Assembly (NCBI RefSeq): GCF_006438925.1
Contig: NZ_RCZA01000003.1
Location: 224,241 to 288,240 of the forward strand
DNA length: 64,000 nt
Reading direction: 5' to 3'
Source of the DNA: Pseudomonas mandelii
GTDB lineage: Bacteria > Pseudomonadota > Gammaproteobacteria > Pseudomonadales > Pseudomonadaceae
Shown: positions 44,090-53,204 of the stretch, in pieces
Layout: each line of letters opens with the position of its first letter
How positions within the stretch are numbered: position 1 is the stretch's first letter
Program-made: the position numbers and the translations under genes
The notes under the pieces: model-generated
Told to the model about the DNA's origin: nothing
The model's input: the letters and a program-made list of their open reading frames with translations, nothing else
Databases searched by the model: none

Positions 44090-45805
44090 ATGCGCACCAG
44101 TCAATTTTTGCTCGCCACACAGAAAGAAACGCCTTCCGACGCGGTCGTGATCAGCCATCAGCTGATGCTGCGCGCCGGCATGATCCGCAAACTCGCCTCG
44201 GGCCTGTACACCTGGCTGCCGATGGGCTTGCGAGTGATGCGCAAGGTCGAAGCCGTCGTTCGTGAAGAAATGAACGCCGCGGGCTCTCTCGAAGTGTTGA
44301 TGCCGAGCACCCAACCGGCTGAGCTGTGGCAGGAATCCGGTCGCTGGGAAGAATACGGCCCTGAATTGTTGCGTTTCAAGGATCGCCACGGTCGCGATTT
44401 CTGCGCCGGCCCGACTCACGAAGAAGTCATCACTGATCTGATGCGCAACGAGTTGAGCAGCTACAAACAGCTGCCGATCAACCTGTACCAGATCCAGACC
44501 AAATTCCGTGACGAAATCCGTCCACGCTTCGGTTTGATGCGCGGTCGCGAATTCATCATGAAGGACGCCTACTCCTTCCACGCTGACCAGCCATCGCTGC
44601 AGGTCACCTACGACCGTATGCACCAGGCGTATTGCAACGTGTTCACCCGTCTGGGCCTGAAATTCCGCCCGGTTGAAGCCGACAACGGCTCGATCGGTGG
44701 TGCTGGCTCCCACGAGTTCCACGTGCTGGCCGAATCCGGCGAAGACGATATCGTCTTCAGCAACGGTTCCGACTACGCGGCGAACATCGAGAAAGCCGAA
44801 GCCGTGCCACGGGAAACTTCTCGCGCCGCACCTGCCGAAGAGCTGCGCCTGGTCGACACGCCGAACGCCAAGACCATTGCGCAACTGGTCGAAGGCTTCA
44901 ACCTGCCGATTGAAAAGACCATCAAGACCCTGGTGGTTCACGCTGAAGAGAAAGGCAAGCTGATTGCCCTGATCATCCGTGGCGACCACGAGCTGAACGA
45001 AATCAAGGCCGGCAACCAGCCTGGCGTTGCCAGCCCGCTGGTCATGGCCTCCGAAGCCGAACTGCGCGACGCCATTGGCGCCGGCGCCGGCTCCCTGGGC
45101 CCGTTGAATCTGCCGCTGCCAATCATCATCGACCGTTCCGTCGAATTGATGAGCGACTTTGGCATCGGCGCCAACATCGACGACAAACACTACTTCGGCG
45201 TGAACTGGGAGCGTGATCTGCCGGTTCCGACCGTTGCCGACCTGCGCAACGTGGTCGCCGGCGATCCGAGCCCAGATGGCAAGGGCACCCTGGAAATCAA
45301 GCGCGGCATCGAAGTCGGGCACATCTTCCAGCTGGGCAACAAGTACAGCAAAGCGATGAAGTGCGAAGTGCTGGGCGAGAATGGCAAGCCAGTCACCCTG
45401 GAAATGGGTTGCTACGGCATCGGTGTTTCCCGCGTGGTGGCTGCGGCCATCGAGCAGAACAACGACGCCAACGGGATCATCTGGAGTGACACGCTGGCCC
45501 CGTTCCAGATCGCTCTGGTACCGCTGCGCTATGAAACCGAACAGGTTCGCGAAGCCACCGACAAGCTGTATGCAGAATTGACTGCCGCCGGCTTCGAAGT
45601 ACTGCTGGACGACCGCGACAAGAAAACCAGCCCGGGCATCAAGTTCGCGGACATGGAGCTGATCGGCATTCCTCACCGGATCGTGGTCAGTGACCGCGGC
45701 CTCGCCGAAGGCAATCTTGAATACAAGAGCCGCACCGAACCCGACGCGCAAGCGCTGCCGGTCGCAGACGTGCTGTCCTTCCTTCAGTCCCGTATCCGCC
45801 GCTGA
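44090..45805 (+). CDS. proS: Prolyl-tRNA synthetase (bacterial type with editing domain)
   Basis: A 571-residue class II synthetase, the length of the E. coli enzyme (572). Motif 2 region [26 protein letters not shown]; editing (YbaK-like INS) domain at about 220-400, with [26 protein letters not shown]; motif 3 around [20 protein letters not shown]; anticodon-binding domain at the C-terminus. An 18-nt gap leads to the next lipoprotein gene. Confidence 0.97.
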   Translation: MRTSQFLLATQKETPSDAVVISHQLMLRAGMIRKLASGLYTWLPMGLRVMRKVEAVVREEMNAAGSLEVLMPSTQPAELWQESGRWEEYGPELLRFKDRHGRDFCAGPTHEEVITDLMRNELSSYKQLPINLYQIQTKFRDEIRPRFGLMRGREFIMKDAYSFHADQPSLQVTYDRMHQAYCNVFTRLGLKFRPVEADNGSIGGAGSHEFHVLAESGEDDIVFSNGSDYAANIEKAEAVPRETSRAAPAEELRLVDTPNAKTIAQLVEGFNLPIEKTIKTLVVHAEEKGKLIALIIRGDHELNEIKAGNQPGVASPLVMASEAELRDAIGAGAGSLGPLNLPLPIIIDRSVELMSDFGIGANIDDKHYFGVNWERDLPVPTVADLRNVVAGDPSPDGKGTLEIKRGIEVGHIFQLGNKYSKAMKCEVLGENGKPVTLEMGCYGIGVSRVVAAAIEQNNDANGIIWSDTLAPFQIALVPLRYETEQVREATDKLYAELTAAGFEVLLDDRDKKTSPGIKFADMELIGIPHRIVVSDRGLAEGNLEYKSRTEPDAQALPVADVLSFLQSRIRR

Positions 45806-45822
45806 CACCAGATAGAGAAGTC

Positions 45823-46776
45823 ATGTTCAAGCGAAACACCTTAGGCCTCGGTGGTGCCGCCCTGTGCGGCACCCTGCTGGTCAGCGGCTGTGCCAATCAC
45901 ATGTCACAACGCAGCGAGCACGAGGAACGTGTCGAGCGTAAATTGCTCGATCACAGCCTGCAGATTGATGTCGGCGAGCCCAAGGTGCTTGAGCTGCCGC
46001 AACGTCGGGTGAAGATCCACGAGCAGAAGACTTTCGAAGTCACCGAATTCGAAGTCACACGCCACTACGACCGCTACACGCCTTACCAACCCTGGCGGGA
46101 GGCTTACGAGATCCCGCTGGGTGCGGTGGCCGTGGTGGCCGGTGTCGGTGCGAACGTGGTCAACGTGTTCGCCCTCGGCAACCTGCCGGACAGCGTGACG
46201 AAAGACTGGTTGAGCTACGGTTTCGCCGGGCTCAACCCGTTCATGAACGTGCAGTCTCATGGTCGCGCGCAACAGAACCTGGCGGGAATCGACGAGGTCC
46301 AGCTCGACAAGCGCACCGAATACTCAAGCCTGCCATGGAGCGAGCGTCCGGTTGAGGTCAAGGCCGGCAAGGAAACGTTCGAGATGAGCACCGACAAAAA
46401 CGGTGTATTGCGCGTGAACCTGCTGGACAGCCCGTTCGCCGAACACGACATCAATCATCTGAGCCGGCTGCTGATCAGTGTCCAGAATACTCAGGACGAC
46501 GTGCATACCAACTCGTCCCTGGCGGTCAGTAGCTCCTTGCGTGGCAAGCTGCTTGAAGCTCACGGGCTGATTTACGACGACCTCGAAGACGACGAAGTGA
46601 GCCAGTGGGTACACCGGGTCAAACGTTTGTCGGAACTGGGCCTGGAAGAAGAAGCCACCGAGCTGGAACAGAGCCTGATCGAACTGACGCGCAACGATCC
46701 TGAGTTGCAGACCGAATTCCTCAAGTCATTGACCAAGGATGCCGGGCGACTGGTAGCGGATCCGGGACCGAATTAA
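45823..46776 (+). CDS. Putative lipoprotein of unknown function
   Basis: A 317-residue exported protein with lipobox LLVSGC (Cys near 24). A region of about 60-100 is charged (EERVERKLLDHSLQ...); one hydrophobic stretch (IPLGAVAVVAGVGANVVNVFALG) may insert in the membrane. The last 70 residues are acidic and probably helical (DLEDDEVSQWVHRVKRLSELGLEEEATELEQSL). I do not recognise the family. It is probably co-transcribed with proS. Confidence 0.65.
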   Translation: MFKRNTLGLGGAALCGTLLVSGCANHMSQRSEHEERVERKLLDHSLQIDVGEPKVLELPQRRVKIHEQKTFEVTEFEVTRHYDRYTPYQPWREAYEIPLGAVAVVAGVGANVVNVFALGNLPDSVTKDWLSYGFAGLNPFMNVQSHGRAQQNLAGIDEVQLDKRTEYSSLPWSERPVEVKAGKETFEMSTDKNGVLRVNLLDSPFAEHDINHLSRLLISVQNTQDDVHTNSSLAVSSSLRGKLLEAHGLIYDDLEDDEVSQWVHRVKRLSELGLEEEATELEQSLIELTRNDPELQTEFLKSLTKDAGRLVADPGPN

Positions 46777-46784
46777 AGCCCCTT

Positions 46785-46859
46785 AAAAGATCGCAGCCTT
46801 CGGCAACTCCTACAGAGGACGCATTCCAATGTAGGAGCTGCCGAAGGCTGCGATCTTTT
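46785..46859. repeat. REPIN, family A inverted pair
   Basis: The left arm reads CTTCGGCAACTCC and the right (complement) CTTCGGCAGCTCC, a single-base difference between the two arms, so they are not identical here. A 15-nt centre lies between them. Confidence 0.88.
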
Positions 46860-46870
46860 GCTTTTGACTT

Positions 46871-47932
46871 TCAACGCTCAAACAACTCCATCTGCTCAAA
46901 CCCACCCCGCAAATCCTCCAGCCGCACCCCAATCCCCAGCAACCGCACCGGTTTCCCGCCGCGATTGAACGCCTGGGTCAGCAACAACTGATAGCTCCCC
47001 AGATCCCGCCCTGCCCCGGCCTGCTCCAGAGTGGTCTGGGTGAAGTCATGGAATTTCACTTTGACGAACGGCTTGCCCGGTCGATAGCTGCTGTCGATTC
47101 GCGCCATGCGGCCGGCCAGGGTTTCCAGTAGCTCGGGTAATTTATCGAGGCAGCTCACCAGATCCGGCAAGTCCACGTCGTAGGTGTTTTCGACACTGAT
47201 CGACTGCCGACGACTGTCGTTGTGCACCAACCGGTCATCGATCCCACGAGCCAGGCTCCAGAGTCGCTCGCCGAAGCTGCCGAATTCGCGCACAAGCGCC
47301 AACTTGTCCCATTCGCGCAGATGCGAACAATCGACGATGCCAAGCCTGCCTAATTTATCTGCGGTCACTTTGCCAACGCCGTGTAACTTGCTCACTGGCA
47401 AACCACTGACAAAATCCTCGACCTGATCCGGCGTAATGACGAACAAGCCGTTGGGCTTCTTCCAGTCGCTGGCGATCTTGGCCAGAAACTTGTTCGGCGC
47501 AACGCCCGCCGAAACGGTGATGTGTAGTTGATTAGAGACGCGACGGCGAATGTCCTGGGCGATCCGCGTGGCGCTGCCACCGAAATGCGCACTGTCCGAT
47601 ACGTCGAGGTAGGCCTCATCCAGAGAAAGCGGCTCGATCAACTCGGTGTAATCGCGAAAGATCGTGTGAATTTCTTTAGAGGCTTCTCTATAGGCCTCCA
47701 TGCGTGGCTTGACGATGGTCAGGTCCGGGCACAGCTTCATGGCATGTCCGGAAGACATGGCCGAGCGCACCCCATAAGCCCGCGCCTCATAATTGCAGGT
47801 GGCGATCACTCCACGTCGATCCGCAGAACCGCCCACTGCCAGAGGCTTCCCGGCCAGGCGCGGGTCGTCACGCATCTCGATGGCGGCGTAGAAGCAGTCA
47901 CAATCGACGTGGATGATTTTTCGCTGCGTCAT
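46871..47932 (-). CDS. dinB: DNA polymerase IV
   Basis: A 353-residue Y-family translesion polymerase. The first metal-binding site is HVDCDCFYAAIE; the second is SLDEAYLDVS near residue 100; thumb HhH region ISGLPVSKLHGVGKVTADKLGRLGI; C-terminal little-finger domain and tail GGFEQMELFER, which may be a beta-clamp-binding motif (QMELF). It bypasses lesions and makes -1 frameshifts when induced. A LexA-like site lies 69 bp upstream. Confidence 0.96.
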   Translation of the reverse strand: MTQRKIIHVDCDCFYAAIEMRDDPRLAGKPLAVGGSADRRGVIATCNYEARAYGVRSAMSSGHAMKLCPDLTIVKPRMEAYREASKEIHTIFRDYTELIEPLSLDEAYLDVSDSAHFGGSATRIAQDIRRRVSNQLHITVSAGVAPNKFLAKIASDWKKPNGLFVITPDQVEDFVSGLPVSKLHGVGKVTADKLGRLGIVDCSHLREWDKLALVREFGSFGERLWSLARGIDDRLVHNDSRRQSISVENTYDVDLPDLVSCLDKLPELLETLAGRMARIDSSYRPGKPFVKVKFHDFTQTTLEQAGAGRDLGSYQLLLTQAFNRGGKPVRLLGIGVRLEDLRGGFEQMELFER

Positions 47933-48000
47933 ATAAAAGCAGTGTTCATGGTGAAGAAATGGAGTACTGGCGAGTCAGATCGGCAGTATCTCACTGACAC

Positions 48001-48016
48001 CTGTATATAGCACCAG
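48001..48016. promoter_or_regulatory. Candidate LexA box upstream of dinB
   Basis: CTGTATATAGCACCAG has an intact CTGTATAT half and a degraded second half (CCAG instead of ACAG). It lies 69 bp upstream of the dinB start and the rest of 47933-48191 holds no gene or other visible element. dinB belongs to the LexA regulon in other pseudomonads. Confidence 0.4.
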
Positions 48017-48191
48017 TACTCTGAATGTTCTTTTCTACTTGTAGGAAAAGTGCCTATGAATTTATTTTCTTAATCGAAAAGCTTCACCCGATAGAGCTGA
48101 AAGCCTTGCCACACCGACCTTACAGCCCATCACTCAGCCCTGTTTTCAAGCTAAGCGATTGAACGGGAAGAGGTTTTCTCTGGGTTGAAGG

Positions 48192-48219
48192 TTGACAGCC
48201 TGCCGATCCTCTGTAGAAT
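48192..48219 (+). promoter_or_regulatory. Promoter of initiator tRNA copy 1
   Basis: -35 TTGACA (48192-48197), 16-nt spacer, -10 TAGAAT (48214-48219). The tRNA begins 14 nt after the -10. Confidence 0.8.
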
Positions 48220-48232
48220 GCCGACACACAGA

Positions 48233-48309
<77 letters not shown>

Positions 48310-48315
48310 AACATC

Positions 48316-48347
48316 AAAAAAGGCTACTCGAAAGAGTGGCCTTTTTT
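48316..48347 (+). terminator. Terminator of tRNA-fMet copy 1
   Basis: AAAAAAGGC, ACTC/GAGT inner stem with GAAA loop, GGCCTTTTTT. The same element follows all three copies. Confidence 0.9.
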
Positions 48348-48499
48348 GTGCGCGTCTCTTTTGTAAACACAAGATAGAAAAGAGCGGGTAACGGCTGACG
48401 GTGCAGGATTGAGAAATCGTTCTGATTCCGAGCCTTAAGTCTCCCCCACGGCCGTTCGCCGCTCATTTACGTTTATTTGACCCTATTCAGGATTAACGG

Positions 48500-48527
48500 T
48501 AGACACTCCGGCGTTCGCCTGTAGAAT
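48500..48527 (+). promoter_or_regulatory. Promoter of initiator tRNA copy 2 (changed -35)
   Basis: -35 is TAGACA here instead of TTGACA (48500-48505), 16-nt spacer, -10 TAGAAT (48522-48527). One base change in the otherwise repeated unit may weaken this copy. Confidence 0.75.
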
Positions 48528-48540
48528 GCCGCCACACAGA

Positions 48541-48617
<77 letters not shown>

Positions 48618-48623
48618 AACATC

Positions 48624-48655
48624 AAAAAAGGCTACTCGAAAGAGTGGCCTTTTTT
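48624..48655 (+). terminator. Terminator of tRNA-fMet copy 2
   Basis: The same hairpin as after copy 1, 6 nt after the CCA, followed by a T-run. Confidence 0.9.
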
Positions 48656-48807
48656 GTGCGCGTCTTTTTTTAAATATAAGCATCGATACGAGCGGGTAAC
48701 GGCTGACGATGCAGAAACGAGAAATCGTTCCGATTCCGAAACTTAAGTCTCTCTCACGACCGTTCGCCGTTCATTTACGCTTATTTGACCCTATTCAGGA
48801 TTAACGG

Positions 48808-48835
48808 TTGACACTCCGGCGTTCGCCTGTAGAAT
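48808..48835 (+). promoter_or_regulatory. Promoter of initiator tRNA copy 3
   Basis: -35 TTGACA (48808-48813), 16-nt spacer, -10 TAGAAT (48830-48835). Confidence 0.8.
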
Positions 48836-48848
48836 GCCGCCACACAGA

Positions 48849-48925
<77 letters not shown>

Positions 48926-48931
48926 AACATC

Positions 48932-48963
48932 AAAAAAGGCTACTCGAAAGAGTGGCCTTTTTT
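48932..48963 (+). terminator. Terminator of tRNA-fMet copy 3
   Basis: The same hairpin as for the other copies; the sequence diverges from the repeat just after the T-run. The remaining 48964-49190 holds no gene I can support. Confidence 0.9.
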
Positions 48964-49203
48964 GTATCTGCTGAAAAAGCCCTTTCGCAACAATGATCTG
49001 CCACTGTGTACCGAGCCGTTCGGGATCCCCGATGTTCTGAGCCCAGACTATGCTGAGCCACAGACAGAACCTTCTACGACTGATGACGTACCATCGCCGA
49101 TACCCGGTGAGAGGCGTTAATATTTGTGATTATTTTTTTCTACAGGGATTGGTAACTTGGCTGGATACCCCCATCCTGTCGCGCACAATCCAAGAGGTGA
49201 TTG

Positions 49204-51846
49204 ATGCGCGCCAACTCGTCTGATCCACAAGACACCGTCACAGCGACACAACCGATCAAGGCCGAGCGTCTGCGCTTGCTTGATCGAATCAGCAAATATC
49301 GCCAGCCCATCGGCCTGGCAGTCACTTTGCTGTTGTTCGCTATCGCGCTGATTGCCTGTCGCCACCTGCTGAGCGAACTCGATCTGTACGCTCTGCACGA
49401 CTCGATTCTCGACGTTCCGAAACCGGCCTTATTGGGCGCGCTGGGCGCGACCGTGGTCGGCTTCATCATTCTGCTGGGCTATGAATGGTCAGCCAGCCGC
49501 TACGCAGGCGTGACACTGGCGCCACGAATCCTGGCTCTGGGTGGGTTCACCGCATTCGCCATCGGCAATGCCATTGGCCTTTCGATGCTCTCGGGGGGCT
49601 CGGTTCGCTACCGTTTATATGCACGTCATGGTCTGGGCGCTTCTGAAGTCGCTCACATGACGCTGTTCGCCAGCCTCTCGCTCGGCTGCGCCCTGCCCCC
49701 ACTGGCCGCCCTCGCCACCCTCAGCAACCTGCCTGGCGCTTCTGCCGCCCTGGGTCTGTCCCAGACGTTGCTGGGCGCCATCGCCGTGGCCGTTTTGCTG
49801 CTCTTCAGCGTACTGGCCATCGGGATTTACCGCCGCCGCCTGCCAGAGCAACCTTACCCGGACAACCTGCTGGTCAAGGTCGGACGCCGCACCTTGCGCC
49901 TGCCGGGCCGACGCCTGACGTTCCTGCAACTGATCATCACGGCCTTGGACGTTGCCGCCGCGGCAACCGTGCTCTATCTGTTGCTGCCTGAAGCGCCGCC
50001 CTTCGGCGCGTTCCTGCTGGTGTACCTGCTGGCACTGGCCGCCGGGGTGCTCAGTCACGTTCCCGGCGGGGTTGGGGTGTTCGAAGCGATTTTGCTGGCC
50101 GCCTTTTCCGACAAACTCGGTGCCGCGCCACTCGCTGCCGCCCTGCTGCTCTATCGCCTGATCTACGTGGTGCTGCCGTTGCTGGTGGCCTGCGTATTCC
50201 TGCTGATCAATGAAGGTCAGCGCCTGTTTCAATCGCGTCAGTCCTTAAGGGTGGCGTCCGGCCTGGCCGCGCCGATTCTGGCGGTGCTGGTATTTCTGTC
50301 CGGCGTGGTGCTGTTGTTCTCCGGCGCCACCCCGGAAATCGACACACGCCTGGAACACATCGGCTTTCTGATCCCGCATCGACTGGTCGACGCCTCGCAC
50401 TTCGGGGCCAGCCTGATCGGCGTGCTTTGCTTGCTGTTGGCTCAAGGGCTGCGCCGCCGACTATCGGCCGCCTGGATGTTGACCACCGTCTTGTTGCTGG
50501 TCGCTGCCCTGCTCTCGTTGCTCAAGGGCTTCGATTGGGAAGAAGCCTGCTTGCTGACGCTGACTGCGAGCTTACTGGGGGTTTTCCGCAGCTCGTTCTA
50601 TCGCCCCAGTCGTCTGACCGAGGTGCCGTTCTCGCCGCTGTATCTGGTGGCGAGCCTGTGCGTACTCGGTGCGTCGATCTGGCTGTTGCTGTTCGCCTAT
50701 CAGGACGTCCCGTACAGCCATCAGCTCTGGTGGCAGTTCACCCTCGACGCCGATGCCCCGCGTGGCTTGCGCTCGCTGCTCGGCGCCGCCGTGCTGCTGG
50801 TGGTGGTGTCCCTGACCTGGCTGCTGCGCACCGCGCGCCCGGTGATCCATCTGCCAACGCCCGATGAACTGGACCGCGCGGTAAAGATCCTGATGGCCTC
50901 CGCACAACCGGATGGTGGCCTCGCCCTGACCGGTGACAAGGCGCTGCTGTTTCACCCCAACGACCAGGCGTTCCTGATGTACGCACGCCGTGGTCGCAGC
51001 CTGGTGGCTTTGTATGACCCGATCGGCCCGACCCAGCAACGGGCGGAAATGATTTGGCAGTTCCGCGACCTTTGCGACATCCACCACGCCCGTCCTGTGT
51101 TCTACCAAGTGCGCGCCGAGAACCTGCCGTACTACATGGACATTGGCCTGACCGCGATCAAGCTCGGCGAAGAAGCCCGGGTCGATCTGCTTCGCTTTGA
51201 TCTCGAGGCCAAAGGCAAAGAGATGAAAGACCTGCGCTACACCTGGAACCGCGGCACTCGCGATGGCCTGTCGCTGGAAATCTTTGATCCAGGGCAAGCA
51301 CCGATGGAAGAACTCAAGGTAATTTCCGATGCCTGGCTGACCGGCAAGAACGTGCGCGAGAAAGGCTTCTCGCTCGGCCGTTTCAGCGATGACTACATCA
51401 AGCATTTCCGCGTCGCGGTGATTCGTTTCGAAGGGCGTCCGGTGGCGTTCGCCAACCTGCTCGAGACCTACGGCCATGACCTGGCCAGTCTCGACCTGAT
51501 GCGCGCACACCCGGATGCCCCCAAGCTGACCATGGAGTTCATGATGGTCGGCCTGATTCAACATTATAAAAATCATGGATACGCGCGCTTCAGCCTGGGC
51601 ATGGTGCCGTTGTCGGGGTTGCAACCCCGTCGTGGCGCACCACTGACCCAGCGTCTGGGCTCGATGGTTTTCCGCCGTGGTGAGCAGCTCTACAACTTCC
51701 AAGGCTTGCGCCGCTTCAAAGACAAGTTCCAGCCAGACTGGGAACCCCGTTATATGGCCGTGCCCGCCGGACTCGATCCGCTGGTTGCCCTGGCCGACAC
51801 TGCTGCCCTGATTGCGGGCGGCTTGACTGGATTGGTGAAACGCTGA
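49204..51846 (+). CDS. mprF: MprF: phosphatidylglycerol aminoacyltransferase and lipid flippase
   Basis: An 881-residue inner-membrane protein. Residues 1-540 contain about 13 hydrophobic helices (flippase part, with GGSVRYRLYARHGL and HVPGGVGVFEAILL as family motifs); residues 550-870 are the cytoplasmic synthase (DUF2156/GNAT-like: LTGDKALLFHPNDQAFLMYARRGRSLVAL, then FSLGMVPLSGL). It transfers an amino acid (Ala in P. aeruginosa) from tRNA to phosphatidylglycerol, reducing surface charge. GAGGTGA precedes the ATG. It overlaps its hydrolase partner by 1 nt. Confidence 0.93.
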   Translation: MRANSSDPQDTVTATQPIKAERLRLLDRISKYRQPIGLAVTLLLFAIALIACRHLLSELDLYALHDSILDVPKPALLGALGATVVGFIILLGYEWSASRYAGVTLAPRILALGGFTAFAIGNAIGLSMLSGGSVRYRLYARHGLGASEVAHMTLFASLSLGCALPPLAALATLSNLPGASAALGLSQTLLGAIAVAVLLLFSVLAIGIYRRRLPEQPYPDNLLVKVGRRTLRLPGRRLTFLQLIITALDVAAAATVLYLLLPEAPPFGAFLLVYLLALAAGVLSHVPGGVGVFEAILLAAFSDKLGAAPLAAALLLYRLIYVVLPLLVACVFLLINEGQRLFQSRQSLRVASGLAAPILAVLVFLSGVVLLFSGATPEIDTRLEHIGFLIPHRLVDASHFGASLIGVLCLLLAQGLRRRLSAAWMLTTVLLLVAALLSLLKGFDWEEACLLTLTASLLGVFRSSFYRPSRLTEVPFSPLYLVASLCVLGASIWLLLFAYQDVPYSHQLWWQFTLDADAPRGLRSLLGAAVLLVVVSLTWLLRTARPVIHLPTPDELDRAVKILMASAQPDGGLALTGDKALLFHPNDQAFLMYARRGRSLVALYDPIGPTQQRAEMIWQFRDLCDIHHARPVFYQVRAENLPYYMDIGLTAIKLGEEARVDLLRFDLEAKGKEMKDLRYTWNRGTRDGLSLEIFDPGQAPMEELKVISDAWLTGKNVREKGFSLGRFSDDYIKHFRVAVIRFEGRPVAFANLLETYGHDLASLDLMRAHPDAPKLTMEFMMVGLIQHYKNHGYARFSLGMVPLSGLQPRRGAPLTQRLGSMVFRRGEQLYNFQGLRRFKDKFQPDWEPRYMAVPAGLDPLVALADTAALIAGGLTGLVKR

Positions 51847-53141
51847 TGATTCAACGCTCCTTGCGGTACGTACTGGCCACACTGGTAGTGCTGGCCCTGA
51901 TTCTCGGTGGCGGTTACTGGTACCTGAAACGCCCGGCGCCCGAACCGACCCTCGAACAGCTGACGCCGGCCAATGGCGCCGCGATGACCCGTGTCATCCC
52001 CGGCAACACGCCACGCGCCCAGGTACTGGTGGCGGTCAATGAAGACCAGAAGCTCAGCAACAAACAGTTGATGACCCTGAGCCGCACCGGTTCGGCGCAG
52101 ATTGTTCAGGTGATCCTGCCCAAAGACTGCCTGCTGCAAAGTCGCGCCCTGCAATCAGCCCTGAGAGAACTCAAAGGCCCGGCGACCCTGGTCAGCGGCA
52201 TCGGCCCTGGCGCCGTGCTGGCATGGCGCTGGTTGTCCGAGCAGAAGAGCGACAAGGCCCAGGCCGTCTCGGTGGACCTGGCCCTGGAAAAACCAGGCTG
52301 CACCCACCTGCTACCGAAAAGCGCCGCTCACGGGCACTGGCTGGTGGCCTGGAACGACAACCCGGACGACACCAGCGCCGGCTTCGTGCGAGACCAACCC
52401 AACGCCGAAACCAGCATCAGCGACTACGACATCAACCTGCCGCAAGTGCTGAACAACGAGCTGCGCAAGATCCTCGTGGGTGGCGACAAAGCTTCTGGCG
52501 GCCTGCAGATTCCGGTAGTCGAAGTGCCCGCCGGCCAGGCCAAGGACACCGTGACCCTGTTCCTGTCCGGTGACGGCGGCTGGCGCGACCTTGACCGCGA
52601 CGTAGCGGGCGAGATGGCGAAGATCGGCTACCCGGTCGTCGGCATCGACACCCTGCGCTACTACTGGCAACACAAGAGCCCCGAGCAAAGCGCCCTGGAC
52701 CTCGCCGAGCTGATGCAGCACTACCGGCAGAAATGGGGCTCCAAGCGCTTCATCCTGACCGGTTACTCGTTCGGCGCCGACGTCCTGCCAGCGATCTACA
52801 ACCGCCTGGAGCCATCGGAGCAGCAACGCGTCGACGCAATTATCCTGCTGGCCTTCGCCCGCACCGGCAGCTTCGAAATCGAAGTAGAAGGCTGGCTCGG
52901 CAACGCCGGCAAAGAAGCCGCCACCGGCCCGGAAATGGCCAAGCTGCCGCCGGAGAAAGTGGTGTGCATCTACGGTGAAGAGGAAGTCGACGAGAGCGGC
53001 TGTACCGACAAGACCGCAGTGGGCGAGGCGATGAAATTGCCTGGCGGTCATCACTTCGACGAGAACTACCCGAAACTGGCGCAGCGGTTGGTGGATATCA
53101 TCGAGAAGCGACAAGCGAAGGAGACGGCGGCTCAAGAGTGA
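51846..53141 (+). CDS. AcvB/VirJ-family periplasmic hydrolase partnered with MprF
   Basis: A 431-residue protein with an N-terminal signal anchor (LRYVLATLVVLALILGGGYWYL). The C-terminal half is an alpha/beta hydrolase: LFLSGDGGWRDLDRDVAGEMAKIGYPVVGIDTLRYYW, nucleophile S308 in GYSFGADVLP, and a likely His in LPGGHHFDENY. The partner in P. aeruginosa (PA0919, from memory) hydrolyses alanyl-phosphatidylglycerol, so this pair would balance lipid aminoacylation. It overlaps mprF (ATGA), supporting co-expression. Confidence 0.85.
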   Translation: MIQRSLRYVLATLVVLALILGGGYWYLKRPAPEPTLEQLTPANGAAMTRVIPGNTPRAQVLVAVNEDQKLSNKQLMTLSRTGSAQIVQVILPKDCLLQSRALQSALRELKGPATLVSGIGPGAVLAWRWLSEQKSDKAQAVSVDLALEKPGCTHLLPKSAAHGHWLVAWNDNPDDTSAGFVRDQPNAETSISDYDINLPQVLNNELRKILVGGDKASGGLQIPVVEVPAGQAKDTVTLFLSGDGGWRDLDRDVAGEMAKIGYPVVGIDTLRYYWQHKSPEQSALDLAELMQHYRQKWGSKRFILTGYSFGADVLPAIYNRLEPSEQQRVDAIILLAFARTGSFEIEVEGWLGNAGKEAATGPEMAKLPPEKVVCIYGEEEVDESGCTDKTAVGEAMKLPGGHHFDENYPKLAQRLVDIIEKRQAKETAAQE

Positions 53142-53158
53142 TCTGAGTCCAGCCCACG

Positions 53159-53199
53159 AAAAAGCCCCCGCTGCCTTCATGGCAACGGGGGCTTTTTTT
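53159..53199. terminator. Shared terminator between the AcvB/VirJ gene and kup
   Basis: AAAAAAGCCCCCGCTGCC pairs with GGCAACGGGGGCTTTTTTT around TTCAT. A and T tracts on both sides make it work for both convergent genes. Confidence 0.9.
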
Positions 53200-53204
53200 G
53201 TGGC

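Noticed and set aside
44054..45808. A 584-codon frame opposite proS
   Set aside because: Shadow of proS by the same reasoning.
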